Both the position numbers and the translations under genes were made by a program. Below, in pieces: positions 7,875-17,118 of a stretch of 62,559 nucleotides of DNA. The notes beneath the pieces are model-generated. The model did no database searches and was not told the origin of the DNA. It saw nothing but the letters and a program-made list of their open reading frames with translations. Origin of the DNA: CAVWDI01 sp046259385 (lineage in GTDB: Bacteria > Chloroflexota > Anaerolineae > Anaerolineales > UBA4823); assembly GCA_046259385.1 (NCBI GenBank), contig JBJYWI010000138.1, positions 1 through 62,559 of the forward strand, in the 5' to 3' direction. How positions within the stretch are numbered: the stretch's first letter is position 1; each line of letters starts with the position of its first letter.

Positions 7875-9059
7875 ATGCCAGAGAATAGCTCGGTTGAGGA
7901 TTCTAATTCCCCAGCAGACAACAAGAGGATAGACAAAAAACTGCTATCCCGCGCGCGACGAGTTATGCATGGTGACCAAACGGAGAGGCTGACCCGGATA
8001 GGGACGCATGCTCTAATGGTGGCGTTGATCCTCCTGGTTGCTCTGGGCATGCGTGAATTTTACCTGCAGGCTGAAATTGTAAATCCACTAGGGAAATCGG
8101 CACTTGCTGCAGAGGTTGCATCGCCAACCCCAACCGAGATCTACCGGGGTTTGCCAGTACTGAAACCATATTCAGAGAATATTCCCGGAGTGCAGAGGCG
8201 AGCACACTTGCATACTGATGTGCCCTCAAGGCCGAGGAATGAAGTATTTAAGTACACTGTAAAAGAAGGCGATACTTTAATCGATATCGCTGACAAATTT
8301 GGTCTGAAACCCGAGACTATTCTATGGTCAAATCAGTTTGTGCTCGGCGATAATCCCCATAATATTATTGCAGGACAGGAGATAAATATCCTCCCGGTTG
8401 ATGGTGCTTATCACAAGTGGTCTGCGGGGGATGGATTGAATGGTGTCGCCAAGTTTTTCAATGTTTCTCCTGAAGATATAATAGGTTTTCCAGGGAATAA
8501 TCTTTCCTTCGATAAAATAGGGGATTTGGCAAACCCCAATATCGAACCTGGAACCTGGCTGGTAATCCCAGGAGGTAAACGCGAATTTGTGAGCTGGAGT
8601 GCCCCGGTAATACCGATTGATGACCCTTCAGTAGCAAAGGTTCTGGGACCCGGCGCCTGTGAAAGCGTTACAGCGGGAGCGGTTGGAGCAGGTGTCTTTA
8701 TCCGGCCGGTGGATAGTTTCTTCATCTCTGGTTATGATTTTAACCCGGACGCAAACCATTCTGGTATTGACCTAGATGGTAATGAAGGTGACCCGGTTTA
8801 TGCCATCGATAACGGGGTAGTGGTATATGCAGGCTGGAATAAGTGGGGGTATGGAAACGTGATCGTCATCAATCATGGGAATGGGTGGCAGTCATTGTAT
8901 GCCCATCTCAGTGCACTATATGTGGGCTGTGGCGCAAGTGTATGGCAAACCAATGTAATCGGGGCAGTTGGAAATACCGGAAGATCAAGCGGACCCCATC
9001 TTCACTTTGAGATGATGTATGAAGGGGTTCGCGTGGACCCGAAGGATTATATCCGCTGA
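7875..9059 (+). CDS. Membrane-anchored LysM / M23 metallopeptidase
   Basis: This is a peptidoglycan-acting protein in the LytM/NlpD layout. Residues 45-63 form one transmembrane segment. Residues 126-172 form a LysM module (YTVKEGDTLIDIADKFGL) and a second, more degenerate LysM-like unit follows at about 180-232. The M23 domain occupies about 285-394 with zinc ligands His295 and Asp299 in HSGIDLD, then the catalytic HLH at 375-377 in SGPHLHFEM. All catalytic residues are present, so it is likely an active endopeptidase that cuts peptide cross-bridges outside the membrane, or an activator of amidases if the active site is regulated. It ends 38 bp before the convergent phnE-like gene. Confidence 0.9.
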   Translation: MPENSSVEDSNSPADNKRIDKKLLSRARRVMHGDQTERLTRIGTHALMVALILLVALGMREFYLQAEIVNPLGKSALAAEVASPTPTEIYRGLPVLKPYSENIPGVQRRAHLHTDVPSRPRNEVFKYTVKEGDTLIDIADKFGLKPETILWSNQFVLGDNPHNIIAGQEINILPVDGAYHKWSAGDGLNGVAKFFNVSPEDIIGFPGNNLSFDKIGDLANPNIEPGTWLVIPGGKREFVSWSAPVIPIDDPSVAKVLGPGACESVTAGAVGAGVFIRPVDSFFISGYDFNPDANHSGIDLDGNEGDPVYAIDNGVVVYAGWNKWGYGNVIVINHGNGWQSLYAHLSALYVGCGASVWQTNVIGAVGNTGRSSGPHLHFEMMYEGVRVDPKDYIR

Positions 9060-9097
9060 GGCGCACTCAGTCGGAAGAGAATTCTAATTTCCTGCTA

Positions 9098-10915
9098 CTA
9101 AACGAATTTTTCTCTGATCCAGGCGCTGGTGTAGTCCATTGATGCGACTACAAAGGCGATCGCCAGCATCTGGACAGCTGCCGCACGGTAATCGAGCAGG
9201 CGGATATTCTGCTGGAGTAGAAATCCGATACCTCCACCGCCAGCGAAGCCGATAATTGTGGACATACGCACATTTATATCCCAGCGGTACATTGTGAACG
9301 AGATATAGGGTGGGATAATCTGCGGAACAACCGCATAGACAATAGTCTGCAGTCGATTCGCGCCGGTAGCAGTTACAGCTTCAAGCGGTCCTGGTAAGAT
9401 ACTCTCAACCTGCTCGGAGTACAGTTTGGCAAGCGCAGCGATTGTATGGAGTGCAAGCGCCAGCGCGCCAGCGAATGGGCCGATTCCAACCCAGACCACA
9501 AAGACGATTACATAAATTAATGGTTCGATTGATCTGGCAGCATTTAATATCGTACGCATTATCAGGTAAATGGCGATACCGATTGGGACCAGTTCCTTTG
9601 GACCAAGCCGCAGGGAGATAAGTAACCCAACAATTACTCCAACTACAGCCGGAATAAAAAGGGTTTTGATCGGATCGTTTAACTGGTAGAGCCAATCGAT
9701 CCCTGCGCCAATTAGGGCAAAGATGATTGCGCCGGCGATAGCAGCCAGAATAGCATTGGTGACACGTATGGTGCTTTTTGAATATCGGTCGGCGATGATA
9801 AGACCAAATTTGCTCAGTATTCCTCCACTAACGGCGCCTCCTGCTAGAGCAGTAAAAACTGGCGTTACCATCCTGAGGACTTCTCCGGCTTGGGATACAA
9901 AATACCCCAGGAAACTGAATGCCCCCAGCTTTTCTTCAAGCCATGCTCCGGTTATGTACATTAACTTGCCCAAGATAAGAAGGGAGAGAATTATTAATGC
10001 AACCGCTACTAGTATGGCAACTATCCTCCCGATTCGGATCGGCAATCCTGCCTCGTTGGTCTCCTCAGCTGGCACAGCCCAGCGCAGCAATAACCATCCA
10101 AGTATTGGACTTATGATTAATCCTGCTATTTCCCATACCATATTCGAGATCAAGATATCGCGAACTTGACCTACAAGTTGGGTCAAATAAAGACCGAGAA
10201 AAATACCTATAGGCCATCCTATCAACATCAGAGCGACGCTTGATACAGGACTCTTTACTTCGCTCATAAGATTGCGTGCAGCCAGAAAACTCAAGGGGAT
10301 CGCCATCAGTGTACCGAATATCGTTGCGAGCAAAGCCAGGAAAACAGTTTCAATTATTTTTTCCCAGGTTGCATGTGCAACCGAAGAGAAATGTGGCAGT
10401 CCAACGTTCTTGCGGGAAATTACCCGCATGGTTTGAGCCTCCTCAACTGGCTGTCTTTTAGGAAGTTGTACCCTCTGTTCAAATTCACCGTTCGAATCCG
10501 CTGTGAAATTGCCAATATTCAAAGATGCGCCGCTCGGTGGGATAAAATTAATGGGCCCTTGAACATTAGGAAGAAAATTAAATCCTTCCACTACGATAAA
10601 CTCGCCGGCATCTTCGCAATTGGGATCAAGAATGATGTAAGGACCGCTGGTATCTGGTTCGTGGATTGGGACTTCAGCCTCTGGGCAGGGCAGGTAAACT
10701 GGCGCTTCAACAAAAACCTCTTCCTTGTCGTATTCCAAGATGTCCGGGTGTGCCAGGGCACGGATAATGCGTGTGAGCTGGGTGAGGCGTTGTTCCGACC
10801 GGGTTTCTATAAAATTGACTTTTGTTACCTGGAAACCATAAGCTATAGTGATTAACCCGATTAACACAAATATCCAAAAAATAAATGAACGTAACAATGA
10901 TGGCCTTTTGTTCAC
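9098..10915 (-). CDS. phnE: PhnE-like ABC permease with large extra N-terminal domain
   Basis: The C-terminal part is a binding-protein-dependent permease of the phosphonate/phosphate (PhnE/PtxC) family. The inner-membrane loop has TGANRLQTIVYAVVPQIIPPY, which is the EAA loop that docks the ATPase, and then GFAGGGGIGFLL. At 605 residues it is roughly twice the usual length of about 270. The first transmembrane segment (about 9-28) is followed by about 150 extracellular residues with VEGFNFLPN ... PPSGASL, a pattern like an IPT/Ig-type beta domain. Membrane helices begin around 190, with additional helices inserted before the PhnE core. The ATPase gene precedes it by 12 bp in the same operon, so they act together. 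No PhnD binding protein is adjacent; the extra domain might take over substrate capture. Confidence 0.85.
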   Translation of the reverse strand: MNKRPSLLRSFIFWIFVLIGLITIAYGFQVTKVNFIETRSEQRLTQLTRIIRALAHPDILEYDKEEVFVEAPVYLPCPEAEVPIHEPDTSGPYIILDPNCEDAGEFIVVEGFNFLPNVQGPINFIPPSGASLNIGNFTADSNGEFEQRVQLPKRQPVEEAQTMRVISRKNVGLPHFSSVAHATWEKIIETVFLALLATIFGTLMAIPLSFLAARNLMSEVKSPVSSVALMLIGWPIGIFLGLYLTQLVGQVRDILISNMVWEIAGLIISPILGWLLLRWAVPAEETNEAGLPIRIGRIVAILVAVALIILSLLILGKLMYITGAWLEEKLGAFSFLGYFVSQAGEVLRMVTPVFTALAGGAVSGGILSKFGLIIADRYSKSTIRVTNAILAAIAGAIIFALIGAGIDWLYQLNDPIKTLFIPAVVGVIVGLLISLRLGPKELVPIGIAIYLIMRTILNAARSIEPLIYVIVFVVWVGIGPFAGALALALHTIAALAKLYSEQVESILPGPLEAVTATGANRLQTIVYAVVPQIIPPYISFTMYRWDINVRMSTIIGFAGGGGIGFLLQQNIRLLDYRAAAVQMLAIAFVVASMDYTSAWIREKFV

Positions 10916-10927
10916 GATTACCTCACA

Positions 10928-11683
10928 TTAACCAACTCTTTCAGCTTCTTTGCCATAAATCTCTTTGAACCGTTCGTCGTCAATTGCCTCTGGCTTACCG
11001 TCAAACATCAGCTTTCCTTCATTCAGGGCGATAGCTCGGTCCGCATAACGGTGCACAAGATCCAGGAAGTGTAAACTGCACAGAACCATCACACCATCTT
11101 CATTGTTTATCTGTTCAAGGTACTGCATGATGGAGTGCGCCAGAACCGGATCCAGGCTGGCAACCGGCTCGTCTGCCAAAATCATTTCCGGATTCTGAAT
11201 CATCGCTCGTGCTATACCCACCCTCTGCTGTTGCCCACCACTCAGTTCATCTGCTCTCTTATAAGCCTGATTGGCAATGCCAACCCGATCAAGCTGTTTT
11301 AATGCGGCTTCTATATCATCTTCTGGAAAACGGTTAATTAAACTCAGGGCTGGGTTTACATATCCCAGCCTGCCTGAGAGAACATTGGTAATTACCTGTG
11401 AACGGGATACCAGATTGAAATGCTGGAAAACCATTCCAATTTTGCGGCGGATTAAACGCAATTCACTCTGGTTAGCGCCGGTTACGTCAACTCCATCCAA
11501 GATTACCTGTCCTGCTGTTGGTTCAACCAGCCGGTTAATGCATCGCAGCAACGTCGATTTGCCGGAACCGCTCAGACCAATAACTGCGAGGAACTCACCT
11601 GGCTGGACGTTGAAGCTGACATTGTCCAGCGCCAATACATCCCCCTCATATATTTTCGTCAGATTCTTAATTTCAAGCATCAT
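10928..11683 (-). CDS. phnC: PhnC-like phosphonate/phosphate ABC transporter ATPase
   Basis: This cytoplasmic ATPase subunit drives phosphonate, phosphite or phosphate import. Walker A is GLSGSGKST (about 36-44), the Q-loop lies in GMVFQHFN, the ABC signature is LSGGQQQRVGIAR and Walker B is MILADEPVASLDP. The H-loop His is in VLCSLHFLD. The length of 251 is normal for PhnC, and GFLAVIG/LRCINRL-type context matches the family. Two ATG codons in a row follow AAAGGAGCTCG, and either may be used. It is the first gene of the two-gene phnCE unit. The phn lyase genes are not visible, so it may import phosphite, phosphonate or phosphate. Confidence 0.9.
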   Translation of the reverse strand: MMLEIKNLTKIYEGDVLALDNVSFNVQPGEFLAVIGLSGSGKSTLLRCINRLVEPTAGQVILDGVDVTGANQSELRLIRRKIGMVFQHFNLVSRSQVITNVLSGRLGYVNPALSLINRFPEDDIEAALKQLDRVGIANQAYKRADELSGGQQQRVGIARAMIQNPEMILADEPVASLDPVLAHSIMQYLEQINNEDGVMVLCSLHFLDLVHRYADRAIALNEGKLMFDGKPEAIDDERFKEIYGKEAERVG

Positions 11684-11781
11684 CGAGCTCCTTTCCTTTG
11701 TTTATTAGATGGGATGAAATTTGGGGAAGCTCAAGTACATTTTTGGTATATACATATAACGAGATTTTTGGGAGGATCATT

Positions 11782-11810
11782 ATTATAAATTATTTTGGAA
11801 ATAATGTCCT
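11782..11810 (-). promoter_or_regulatory. Possible promoter for phnCE
   Basis: Read on the minus strand, AGGACA (11810-11805) and a perfect TATAAT (11787-11782) are 17 bp apart, with about 90 nt of leader before phnC. The same stretch also forms an A/T-rich dyad (CATTATT ... AATAATG, 11778-11806) just after the stop of the upstream lipoprotein gene. It could therefore act instead as a weak terminator or operator. Confidence 0.4.
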
Positions 11811-11818
11811 TATGTGAA

Positions 11819-13312
11819 TTATCTCCCGGTCTCCGGAACTGGAATAGATTCAATTGTTGAAAGCGGAAGTTCTTTCTGATTCTCAAGAAGCGCATTCGCT
11901 TCTATTGTTAATTCCGATAAAACCTGGTTTGCATCCATCCCTCGTAATATCGCTGCCAGAGATTCGGCAACCAGCTCCTGCACAAAATTATAGCCAGGAA
12001 GTGAAGGTTCGGATTTGCCAAATTCCATTAAATTACCAGCAGCTGCATATTGAGGGTTTTTGAGTTTGAAATCGGCTGACCTCCCTCCTGAACTCTTACG
12101 AACCGGGAAATTAAATGTTGATTCTGACCATAATTCCTGAGCCTCGGGCCCGGTCAGGAATTTAATAAAAAACCAGCTAGCGAGTTCGGATTCTCTGTTT
12201 GTCTTTAATATGCTGATACTGGGGCCGTAGACATTCTGGGTTGGGTTGGTTGTAGGATGTGGCAGGGGAGCAATGTTCCAATTAAAATCCAGTCCTTCTT
12301 CAATTTCATTTTGATAAAAAGGTATACCTGAGCTCGTTCCAGTTGTAAAAAGCAGTTTCCCTTCCGCGAATCCTTTCTGGTTCGCAAGATTATCATTTAG
12401 CACTGTTGCGCACTCCCGGTTGACCAGTTCCTGCAGGTATTTTGCTGCCTGGACAGTTTCCTCAGAATCGAAGTTATACATCTGATTATCCTCGTTGAAT
12501 ATATCTGCTCCGAAGGCAAACGCCCAGTTGATTAAAGTTGAGGCACTTATGGTCATGCCATAGCCTTTACTTTCATCAGTTTCTGCTTTGCTGAAATGTT
12601 GTTCACTTGATTTACAAGCTACCTCTTTAAACTCCTCAGGATTTAAGGGCGGATTTACGTATCCCAGTTCTTTTAACCAGTCGTCATTGTAGTAAAGGAT
12701 GTTTAAGGCTCGAAAGAACGGAAAACCCAGGCGGTGGTTGTCGAATTTTGGCGAAAGGTCATGTTTTAGAATATAGCTATAAAAATCATCCAGTTCAGTG
12801 GCAGAAAATCCCCATTTTGGGCTGATCAGAAGTGTTTCCATATCAGCCAGACCGTAGTACATATAGTATGCAGAGGATTGATCCTGATATGCCAGCACCA
12901 TGTTGGGAGAATCAGGTGTGTTTAATACCCCCAGAACATCATAGTAAAGGTTGGAAAAGCTGTCTTTCGATTCGGAGTTTACCTTTATCCCCCATTCGTT
13001 TGTACGGTTGAAATCTGTTATCAATTGGTTCAAAACATCCTGACGCTGATCGCTGTATGGATGCCAGAAATGAACTGATTGGCCGTCAGGATTTATTATC
13101 TCCCAGGGATCGGCTGATAAAGATTCTTGTTGTAGGTCGCCCGCCTCGATTTTGCCAGTATCATTTGTGGGATTGGCAGTGATAACCGGGGTTGATTCTA
13201 TGCTGTGCGCATTGAGTTTCTCACCTGCCTCTATTGATTTGTTCTGGCATGCAAAAAGAGGTAAAAAACAAACCAGGAGGAATAAAAAAATTTTCCAGTG
13301 GGTTTCAGGCAT
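11819..13312 (-). CDS. Family-1 extracellular solute-binding lipoprotein
   Basis: The signal sequence ILFLLVCFLPLFAC ends in a lipobox. The mature part reads SVHFWHPYSDQRQDVLNQLI, the classic start of family-1 (sugar/polyol) binding proteins. SPPLNPEEFKEVACKSSEQ and a late ASWFFIKFLTGPEAQELW with FPVRKS complete the pattern. The length of 497 is slightly above average. It is clearly paralogous to the divergent gene at 13.5 kb: the two share FWH, NNEWG/TNEWG, ELGY-NPP-PEEFK and SWFF/LKF. It is transcribed toward phnCE, but it is not a PhnD homologue and no matching permeases are present. Probable ligands are oligosaccharides; the transporter must be elsewhere. Confidence 0.78.
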   Translation of the reverse strand: MPETHWKIFLFLLVCFLPLFACQNKSIEAGEKLNAHSIESTPVITANPTNDTGKIEAGDLQQESLSADPWEIINPDGQSVHFWHPYSDQRQDVLNQLITDFNRTNEWGIKVNSESKDSFSNLYYDVLGVLNTPDSPNMVLAYQDQSSAYYMYYGLADMETLLISPKWGFSATELDDFYSYILKHDLSPKFDNHRLGFPFFRALNILYYNDDWLKELGYVNPPLNPEEFKEVACKSSEQHFSKAETDESKGYGMTISASTLINWAFAFGADIFNEDNQMYNFDSEETVQAAKYLQELVNRECATVLNDNLANQKGFAEGKLLFTTGTSSGIPFYQNEIEEGLDFNWNIAPLPHPTTNPTQNVYGPSISILKTNRESELASWFFIKFLTGPEAQELWSESTFNFPVRKSSGGRSADFKLKNPQYAAAGNLMEFGKSEPSLPGYNFVQELVAESLAAILRGMDANQVLSELTIEANALLENQKELPLSTIESIPVPETGR

Positions 13313-13526
13313 GTGGTAAGCTTGGAAGTGTTGGATGAGGGTGTGAAAAGCGTAGATTGTACATAAATATATTAGGCCTTACGATTTATTTTACCAGTGG
13401 GCTGGTATGTTTGTGATTTAAACAGTGCGGGATGTTATATGGCAGCCCACAAAAAAACCATGATTTATCGATGCAAGGTTGGACTATAATTTGTAATTCA
13501 TTTTGGAAAGATTAACCACTGCTACA

Positions 13527-15164
13527 ATGAAAAAAGCCAAAACTTTTAAGGATATTGGGTTAATAAAAATGGTCTGGTTGCTGGTATTTGTTGTGGGATG
13601 CAGCCAGTCTTCTGGTTCTGCGGTTGGTACTGAGACAGCAAGTCCAGCTGTAACTAAAATTTCTGCGACCTCAACCAAGTCAGCAACTGCTTTGGAAATT
13701 ACGGATACGCCGGATATCAGCCCGACGCTGGAACCAGATGTTGATTTGAGAAACTTGGCCGGCGAGCAAATTATTTTCTGGCATACATGGGGTGGCAAAT
13801 TGGGCGAAGTCATCAACGAGATTGTGGGGGATTGGAATGAAAACAACGAATGGGGTTTAACAGTTGAGTCGCTCTATCAGGGTAATGCAGACTCGATAAA
13901 CAAAAAGATTTTTATGCAGCAAAATATAGAGGATTTACCAAACCTGGCGTTGGGCTATATTCACCAGGCGGATGCGTGGGATAATCTTTGGCCTGTTGAA
14001 GATCTTAATTCATACATTGATGATCCATACATAGGATTGAGTAAAGAAGAGCAGGTGGATTTTTATGATCCCCTGTGGTGGAAGAGTCAGATTGGTGATA
14101 AAAGGCTGGGTTTACCTGTGCAGCAGTATGGGAATTACCTTTTTTATAACCAGTCGTGGGCCAATGAACTGGGATTTGATAGCCCGCCTAGCACCCCTGA
14201 GGAATTTAAAGACCAGGCTTGTGCAGCTTTTAATGCTGTTCTATTGGATGACAATGATGAAAATAACGGTATGGGGGGTTGGGTGGTTTCAACTGACTAT
14301 ACTGCAACATTGGGCTGGCTGTACGCTCATGGGGCTGAGTATTACTATCCCGATGATTCCGGTGAAATGAAGCAAATCTACGAGTTTAAAACTCCTGAGA
14401 CAGAGAAAACATTCAGATACTTGAGGTCTTTATTTGATGATGGTTGTGCCTGGTTATCCGCAGGTGAAAACCCCGAGGTTGAGTTTGCATCTCGCCGGGC
14501 GCTATTCAGATCTGGAGACATCTCGGATATCCCCATCCAGGAGGAGGCGTTCCGGAGTAAGAGTAATCAAGACAAATGGGTTGTGATTAGTTATCCTTCC
14601 CCTTCAGGATCCGGCGCATTTGATGTTTACGGTCCTGCTCTAATTCTGTTATCTTCCTCACAGGAAAAGCAGTTGGCAAGCTGGCTATTTCTCAAGTGGT
14701 TTAGCGAGCCAGAACAGCAGGCTAGAATGATTGAAGCAGCCGGGACACTGCCAATCCGGGAATCTACCCTTGATCTGTTAAACGAATACCGGGAACAGAA
14801 CCCGCACTGGTCTCAGGCTGTAGCATTGATGGATGATGCAAAATCAGAACCGGGGATTCAATCCTGGCAGACCGTCAGATGGGCGCTGGGTGATGCGACC
14901 CGGCAGTTATTCTTATCCTACTTTACGATTGATGATATTTCCGGTCTTTTAGAATTCTTGGATAAAACTGCCCACGAATTGTATTTGGGTCCGGAAAAAA
15001 GCGGGCTGCTCGACACGCCGACTTTCACACCCTCAGCGACTCTCACGCCGACAGTAACGCCAACCCCCAGCGTCACTCCAACAGCGAGTGTAACCTCCAG
15101 CCCTACAAACACACCGACTCCTGAAAATACCAGGCAGGCTACCGAAACACCTCAAGCAAATTAA
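13527..15164 (+). CDS. Family-1 extracellular solute-binding lipoprotein with Thr/Pro-rich tail
   Basis: The signal peptide reaches a lipobox in LLVFVVGC. QIIFWHTWGGKLGEVINEIV, FDSPPSTPEEFKDQACAAF and ASWLFLKWFSEPEQQARM are family-1 binding-protein landmarks. A C-terminal extension from about residue 505 is a Thr/Pro/Ser stretch of TPT repeats, an odd place for such a linker in a binding protein. The ATG at 13527 begins the basic n-region; a TTG at 13503 would add eight residues. A TATAAT at 13485-13490 may be its -10 box, although no good -35 is seen. It is divergent from its paralogue. Its stop lies 2 bp before rnhA, so rnhA is probably co-transcribed. Confidence 0.78.
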   Translation: MKKAKTFKDIGLIKMVWLLVFVVGCSQSSGSAVGTETASPAVTKISATSTKSATALEITDTPDISPTLEPDVDLRNLAGEQIIFWHTWGGKLGEVINEIVGDWNENNEWGLTVESLYQGNADSINKKIFMQQNIEDLPNLALGYIHQADAWDNLWPVEDLNSYIDDPYIGLSKEEQVDFYDPLWWKSQIGDKRLGLPVQQYGNYLFYNQSWANELGFDSPPSTPEEFKDQACAAFNAVLLDDNDENNGMGGWVVSTDYTATLGWLYAHGAEYYYPDDSGEMKQIYEFKTPETEKTFRYLRSLFDDGCAWLSAGENPEVEFASRRALFRSGDISDIPIQEEAFRSKSNQDKWVVISYPSPSGSGAFDVYGPALILLSSSQEKQLASWLFLKWFSEPEQQARMIEAAGTLPIRESTLDLLNEYREQNPHWSQAVALMDDAKSEPGIQSWQTVRWALGDATRQLFLSYFTIDDISGLLEFLDKTAHELYLGPEKSGLLDTPTFTPSATLTPTVTPTPSVTPTASVTSSPTNTPTPENTRQATETPQAN

Positions 15165-15166
15165 AT

Positions 15167-15601
15167 ATGACCGATCTTCCACATGTCACCATCTACACAG
15201 ATGGAGCTTGCGATCCGAATCCGGGTCCTGGCGGTTGGGCAGCTTTAATTTTCTTTAAATCGCGCCGGAAGGAAATAAGCGGTTCAGTGAAAGAGTCTAC
15301 AAACAACCGGATGGAATTGACTGCGGCAATAAAAGCACTAGAAACCCTAAACAGGGAGTGTGAGATTGATTTTTACACCGATTCAGAATATCTGAAACGC
15401 GGAATAACGGAATGGCTGGAAATTTGGCGCGCCCGGAACTGGAGGCGAAAAGGGGGAGCATTAAAAAATGTCGACTTGTGGCAAACCTTGGACAAATTAA
15501 TCGCCCGGCATGCGATCGACTGGCACTGGGTACGCGGGCATGCTGGAAATCGCCATAATCAGCGCGTGGATTATCTCGCTAGAAAGGCTATCCGAAGATA
15601 G
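15167..15601 (+). CDS. rnhA: Ribonuclease HI
   Basis: RNase HI cuts the RNA strand of RNA:DNA hybrids (R-loops, Okazaki primers) in the cytoplasm. All catalytic residues are in place: Asp12 (YTDGACDPNPGPGG), Glu50 (NNRMELTA), Asp72 (FYTDSEYL) and Asp135 (NQRVDYLAR), plus the assisting His125 (VRGHAG). The length of 144 residues fits bacterial RNase HI, with a basic-protrusion-like segment around WRARNWRRKGG. The ATG follows the stop of the solute-binding protein by 2 bp, so translation is likely coupled. Confidence 0.95.
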   Translation: MTDLPHVTIYTDGACDPNPGPGGWAALIFFKSRRKEISGSVKESTNNRMELTAAIKALETLNRECEIDFYTDSEYLKRGITEWLEIWRARNWRRKGGALKNVDLWQTLDKLIARHAIDWHWVRGHAGNRHNQRVDYLARKAIRR

Positions 15602-15613
15602 GAGAAAAGTAAA

Positions 15614-16069
15614 TTACCCTCCTTGAATCTGAGGCGGCTGGTCGTCATCCGAATACTCGATTTTTGTGAGAGGTTCAGCAGTTTCTCCGATATCAACCTT
15701 GTCTTCCATCCGAATTTGGCCTCTCAGGAAAGCACCTTCCTCCGTGGCGAAAGAGGTGGTAACCACGTTTCCCCATACCCTGCCGGTTGAACGTATTTCT
15801 ACTTTTTCGGCGGTGATGTCTCCTTTGACAGCCCCGGCGATAATCACCACATTTGCATACAGATGTTCGCAGGTTACTCGACCGGATGCACCGATCACGA
15901 GTAAACCGTGCAAATTTATTTGACCTTGAAAAGCTCCCTCAATGCGCATGCCTCCGCTTCCGCTGATAGAGCCTTGCCAGATAATGCCCGAGCCCAATAT
16001 CGAGGTAACCCGCTCAGTTTGGGCTGGTTTTAAGGAAGGGAAGTTGTTTTCTTCACGCCTTCTAAACAT
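15614..16069 (-). CDS. Bactofilin-type polymer-forming protein
   Basis: Bactofilins are beta-helical cytoskeletal proteins that polymerise without nucleotide and scaffold cell-wall enzymes. The core (about residues 22-125) shows the repeating hydrophobic/glycine rungs of the DUF583 domain: GSGIIWQGSISGSGGMRIEGAF, IGASGRVTCEHLYANVVIIAG and VKGDITAEKVEIRSTGRVWG, each given here as separate pieces. Short polar tails (RRREENN at the start, DDQPPQIQGG at the end) are typical. It is convergent with rnhA (12-bp gap) and lies downstream of fabI on the same strand. Cell-shape function is inferred from the family. Confidence 0.88.
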   Translation of the reverse strand: MFRRREENNFPSLKPAQTERVTSILGSGIIWQGSISGSGGMRIEGAFQGQINLHGLLVIGASGRVTCEHLYANVVIIAGAVKGDITAEKVEIRSTGRVWGNVVTTSFATEEGAFLRGQIRMEDKVDIGETAEPLTKIEYSDDDQPPQIQGG

Positions 16070-16136
16070 GGTCGTGTTGTCAATTTATTTTTTGCTGGAG
16101 TTGGGCTGTCAACTTTCGCGCTGCACAGCATAACAT

Positions 16137-16934
16137 TTAACTGTTCATTATTGTTTCCATTGATTCGGTTAGACCCAAAATATTGTAGCCTGAGTCGACG
16201 AATACCACCTGTCCAGTCGTTTTAGCGGCCATATCTGAGCAGAGATATACAGCAGCCTGGCCTACGTCTTCTGCGGTTATACCCTTTTGTAACGGCGCGA
16301 CTTCTGTGAATTTACGGTACATGGTCTTGAAGCCAGAAACGCCTGCAGCTGCCAGGGTTCGGATGGGACCGGCGGAGATGGCATTGACCCGCACACCCTG
16401 AGGTCCAAAATCGTAAGCAAGGTAACGCATTGAGGCTTCCAGTGCCGCCTTCGCGACTCCCATTACATTGTAATGGGGAGAGACTTTCTCTGAGCCATAA
16501 TAGGTCATAGTGACCATGGATCCGCCAGGGCGGAACAGGGGCTGGAAGGCTTTTGCAAGGGCGGTAAAAGAGAATACACTTATGTCCATTGCCAGGTGAA
16601 ACCCCTCCCGGCTGGTATTGTAGTAAGGGCCGGTGAGTTCATCACGGTTGGCAAAGGCGATCGCATGCACGAGGATGTCAATCTCACCAAATTCCTGTCT
16701 GGCTTTTTCAACAATGTTCGCGATTTCGTCATCTTTGGTGACATCACATGGCTCAACAAACGTACATCCAATCGATTCAGCAAGCGGACGCACCCGCCTT
16801 TCGAGCATTTCTCCAGCGTAACTTAACCCAACCGTCGCGCCCTGTTCATGGAAAGCGTTCGCGATTCCCCATGCAATTGACCTGTTGTTGGCAACGCCAA
16901 AAATTAACGCTGTTTTTCCTTTTAGGATGGTCAT
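16137..16934 (-). CDS. fabI: Enoyl-[acyl-carrier-protein] reductase (NADH)
   Basis: FabI performs the last reduction of each fatty-acid elongation round. It is an atypical short-chain dehydrogenase: the nucleotide-binding loop reads GVANNRSIAWGIA instead of GxxxGxG, exactly as in FabI. The catalytic motif is YYGSEKVSPHYNVMGVAKAA, with the Tyr-x(6)-Lys pair at Tyr155 and Lys162 and the extra Tyr at 145/146. SAGPIRTLAA near 190 closes the substrate loop. The length of 265 is typical. An AGGAG six or seven bases before ATG fixes the start. It probably supplies the type II system that also uses AcpS, encoded at 27.6 kb. Confidence 0.95.
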   Translation of the reverse strand: MTILKGKTALIFGVANNRSIAWGIANAFHEQGATVGLSYAGEMLERRVRPLAESIGCTFVEPCDVTKDDEIANIVEKARQEFGEIDILVHAIAFANRDELTGPYYNTSREGFHLAMDISVFSFTALAKAFQPLFRPGGSMVTMTYYGSEKVSPHYNVMGVAKAALEASMRYLAYDFGPQGVRVNAISAGPIRTLAAAGVSGFKTMYRKFTEVAPLQKGITAEDVGQAAVYLCSDMAAKTTGQVVFVDSGYNILGLTESMETIMNS

Positions 16935-17059
16935 TTTTTGCTCCTGTAAAAATGGGATATGATCAATAAACTTGAATCCAACCTGAATTATACATATCGA
17001 AATGATAATTTTACCCCAGCGCCCAAAAAACTGATCATATCGAGGTCTTGTTTTATTAA

Positions 17060-17084
17060 TCCATCAATAAGTATATCTGATGGA
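17060..17084 (-). terminator. Weak hairpin downstream of the DNA glycosylase gene
   Basis: TCCATCA (17060-17066) and TGATGGA (17078-17084) form a perfect 7-bp stem with an 11-nt loop. On the minus strand it is followed by TTAATAAAAC, not by a clean T run. It lies between the glycosylase and fabI and could be a weak terminator. Confidence 0.3.
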
Positions 17085-17118
17085 ACCTGGGATGTAATGG
17101 ATTCTGAATGAACGGTTA

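Noticed and set aside
11819..13312. Calling the lipoprotein upstream of phnC a PhnD
   Set aside because: Its motifs are those of family-1 sugar-binding proteins, and an A/T-rich gap with a promoter-like site separates it from phnC.
15000..15135. Similar repetitive DNA near 15.05 kb
   Set aside because: It is the Thr/Pro-rich C-terminal tail of the solute-binding protein.
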